Shown: in pieces, positions 61,450 through 64,000 of the stretch
How the letters are laid out: the number at the start of each line of letters is the position of its first letter
How positions within the stretch are numbered: the first letter of the stretch is position 1
Assembly: GCA_044220975.1 (NCBI GenBank)
Contig: JBGAPZ010000003.1
Coordinates: forward strand, 101,789 to 165,788
Direction of reading: 5' to 3'
Length of the DNA stretch: 64,000 nt
Source of the DNA: SZUA-430 sp044220975
Lineage (GTDB): Bacteria > Pseudomonadota > Alphaproteobacteria > Micropepsales > Micropepsaceae
The notes under the pieces: model-generated
What the model saw: the letters and a program-made list of their open reading frames with translations, nothing else
Databases searched by the model: none
What the model was told of the DNA's origin: nothing
Made by a program: the position numbers and the translations under genes

Positions 61450-61457
61450 ATTGATAT
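61446..61457. promoter_or_regulatory. CATAT-TG-ATATG dyad at the start of the HTH citrate synthase
   Basis: 12-bp dyad with 5-bp arms that overlaps the start codon, in the 81-bp divergent gap. It may be the site of the HTH domain of the neighbouring protein. Confidence 0.3.
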
Positions 61458-61530
61458 GTTGATTCAAGATTGACGATGGGAACCTCAGCATCCACTTTTC
61501 GCTGCAGATTGCAAGCCACGGAGATGTCCC

Positions 61531-62598
61531 ATGCGTCAGGGCCTCGATAATGTCATCGCCGCCGAAACCGTCTTGAGCCACGTCGACGGCGAGGCGGGCC
61601 GCCTCATCATCCGCGGCCACGATCTCGAAAATCTGGCGGGCTACGCGACCTACGAAGAAGCGACGGCTCTTCTCTGGGATGGCTTCGCGCCCACGACGGA
61701 GTTGCGCGCCGAGTTAGGCCGCGCGCGCGTCCGCGCGTTTGAGCTGTTCAAGCCTCTCGCGGACCAGGCAAGCCGCCTAACCGCAGTCGAAGCCATGCGC
61801 CTCTTGTTGGCCGCCGTTCCCGACGCCGAACGAAACAGAGAGCCCGCCGACGCGCTCGCCGCTGCCGGCGTCGCCGCGGCGATGGCTGCACGCCTGACAT
61901 CCGGACACATGGCGCTCGCGCCCGATCCCGCTTTGTCACACGCCGCTGACGTCTTGCGCATGCTACGCGGCGCGCCCGGCGACGCCGACGAAGTCCATGC
62001 CTTCGAAACCTATCTCGTCACCGTCATCGACCATGGCCTAAACGCCTCGACCTTCGCCGCGCGCGTCGTTGCATCGACCGCGGCAGGCCTTCCCTCGGCC
62101 GTAGTCGCGGCACTTTGTGCACTCAAAGGCCCGCTGCACGGCGGCGCACCCGGTCCGGTGCTCGACATGTTCGACGCAATCGCGACTCCCGCCAACGCAG
62201 ATGCCTGGATCGCGGGCGCCTTGAAGCGCGGCGAGCGGTTGATGGGCTTCGGCCACCGCGTTTATCGCGTGCGCGACCCGCGCGCGAGCGTACTGAAAGC
62301 GGCGGTCGCCAGGCTCAAAGGACGCGCAAACCGCATCGCCTTCGCCGAGGCCATCGAGGCAGCCGCTTTGCGCGCGCTGAAAGACTACAAGACCGAACGC
62401 CGCCTCGACACGAACGTCGAATTCTACACGGCGCTACTTCTGGAGGCGCTGGCGATACCGCGCGAAGCCTTCACCCCCGTCTTCGCCCTCGCCCGCACCG
62501 CCGGCTGGATCGCCCACATTCGCGAGCAGGAAGCCGGCGGTCGTCTAATCCGGCCACAGTCGCGCTACGTCGGCCCATGGCCGGTGCAGGCGGCTTAG
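61531..62598 (+). CDS. Citrate/methylcitrate-synthase-like protein
   Basis: 355 residues. Condenses an acyl-CoA with an oxo-acid, probably citrate or 2-methylcitrate. DHGLNASTFAARVVAST, GPLHGGAPGPV (His), GFGHRVYRVRDPRAS (His) and GRLIRPQSRYVG are kept. At the catalytic Asp position it has Glu (DTNVEFYTALLLEA), as in several family branches. It is divergent from, and paralogous to, the HTH citrate synthase. No 2-methylcitrate dehydratase is in view, so the substrate cannot be set. Confidence 0.88.
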   Translation: MRQGLDNVIAAETVLSHVDGEAGRLIIRGHDLENLAGYATYEEATALLWDGFAPTTELRAELGRARVRAFELFKPLADQASRLTAVEAMRLLLAAVPDAERNREPADALAAAGVAAAMAARLTSGHMALAPDPALSHAADVLRMLRGAPGDADEVHAFETYLVTVIDHGLNASTFAARVVASTAAGLPSAVVAALCALKGPLHGGAPGPVLDMFDAIATPANADAWIAGALKRGERLMGFGHRVYRVRDPRASVLKAAVARLKGRANRIAFAEAIEAAALRALKDYKTERRLDTNVEFYTALLLEALAIPREAFTPVFALARTAGWIAHIREQEAGGRLIRPQSRYVGPWPVQAA

Positions 62599-62620
62599 CC
62601 GAGCCTCACGTGCCAAAAGA

Positions 62621-62647
62621 AAAAGGCGCGCAGACTGCGCGCCTTTT
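62621..62647. terminator. Bidirectional terminator between the citrate synthase gene and infB
   Basis: AAAAGGCGCGC / GCGCGCCTTTT, 11-bp perfect arms with loop AGACT. T runs on both strands serve both convergent genes. Confidence 0.85.
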
Positions 62648-62668
62648 CATTGTCCCCTTCGATGTCGT

Positions 62669-64000
<1,332 letters not shown>

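Overview
The window is a gene-dense, GC-rich stretch of an alphaproteobacterial chromosome. The evidence is the RegB/RegA redox pair, the haem-responsive Fur-family regulator Irr, MmcB, the irr / fabA-fabB-fabI block, and the dnaA neighbourhood with rpsT, an enoyl-CoA hydratase, mutM, ubiE-ubiB and coaBC-dut. I cannot name the order or genus from sequence alone.

Layout. 1-7.3 kb: the start of a class A penicillin-binding protein, an exported ankyrin protein, regB-regA, hldE, mmcB and a diiron (ferritin-like) protein with a readable promoter and twin operator dyads. 7.3-11.6 kb: an RND/MMPL transporter split by a frameshift, a TerB-like protein and a nitroreductase. 11.7-19.7 kb: the replication cluster gyrB-recF-dnaN-dnaA, a rhodanese and rpsT (S20), the last broken by a 29-bp tandem duplication. 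19.8-26.1 kb: enoyl-CoA hydratase; a TetR / nitroreductase / CPBP unit with two near-identical operators; mutM (frameshifted), ubiE and ubiB. 26.1-28.8 kb: an insertion of lower GC that separates ubiB from coaBC. It holds a HAD hydrolase, a membrane-anchored protein with a Nudix-like box, the tail of a ParE toxin gene and a structured, probably transcribed non-coding element. 28.8-44.9 kb: coaBC-dut, an Rrf2 regulator with cysK, then mostly household and unknown genes. These include a deacylase, an AAA ATPase, two small exported proteins, a CPBP protease, an SDR, a 2-hydroxyacid dehydrogenase, an RlmI-like methyltransferase, an M48 protease, an ABC exporter and a MoeB-like protein. 44.9-54.6 kb: a MATE exporter with a garbled segment, a serine hydrolase, katG behind an Irr/ICE box, irr, fabA-fabB-fabI (fabI frameshifted), and a small ArsR/SRPBCC operon. 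54.6-64 kb: pnp, rpsO, truB, rbfA and infB (partial). Two citrate-synthase-like genes and a TPR-sulfotransferase are inserted between rbfA and infB.

A recurring theme is small indels in genes that should be intact: RND transporter, rpsT, mutM, MATE (three within about 95 bp, net in frame) and fabI. Several of these genes are essential or nearly so, so sequence or assembly error is the leading explanation; each still needs read-level checking.

The most promising biology lies in four places: the 26.1-28.8 kb insertion with its structured RNA, the DNA-binding citrate synthase coupled to a TPR-sulfotransferase, the twin-operator TetR/nitroreductase/CPBP unit, and the iron-control box in front of katG.
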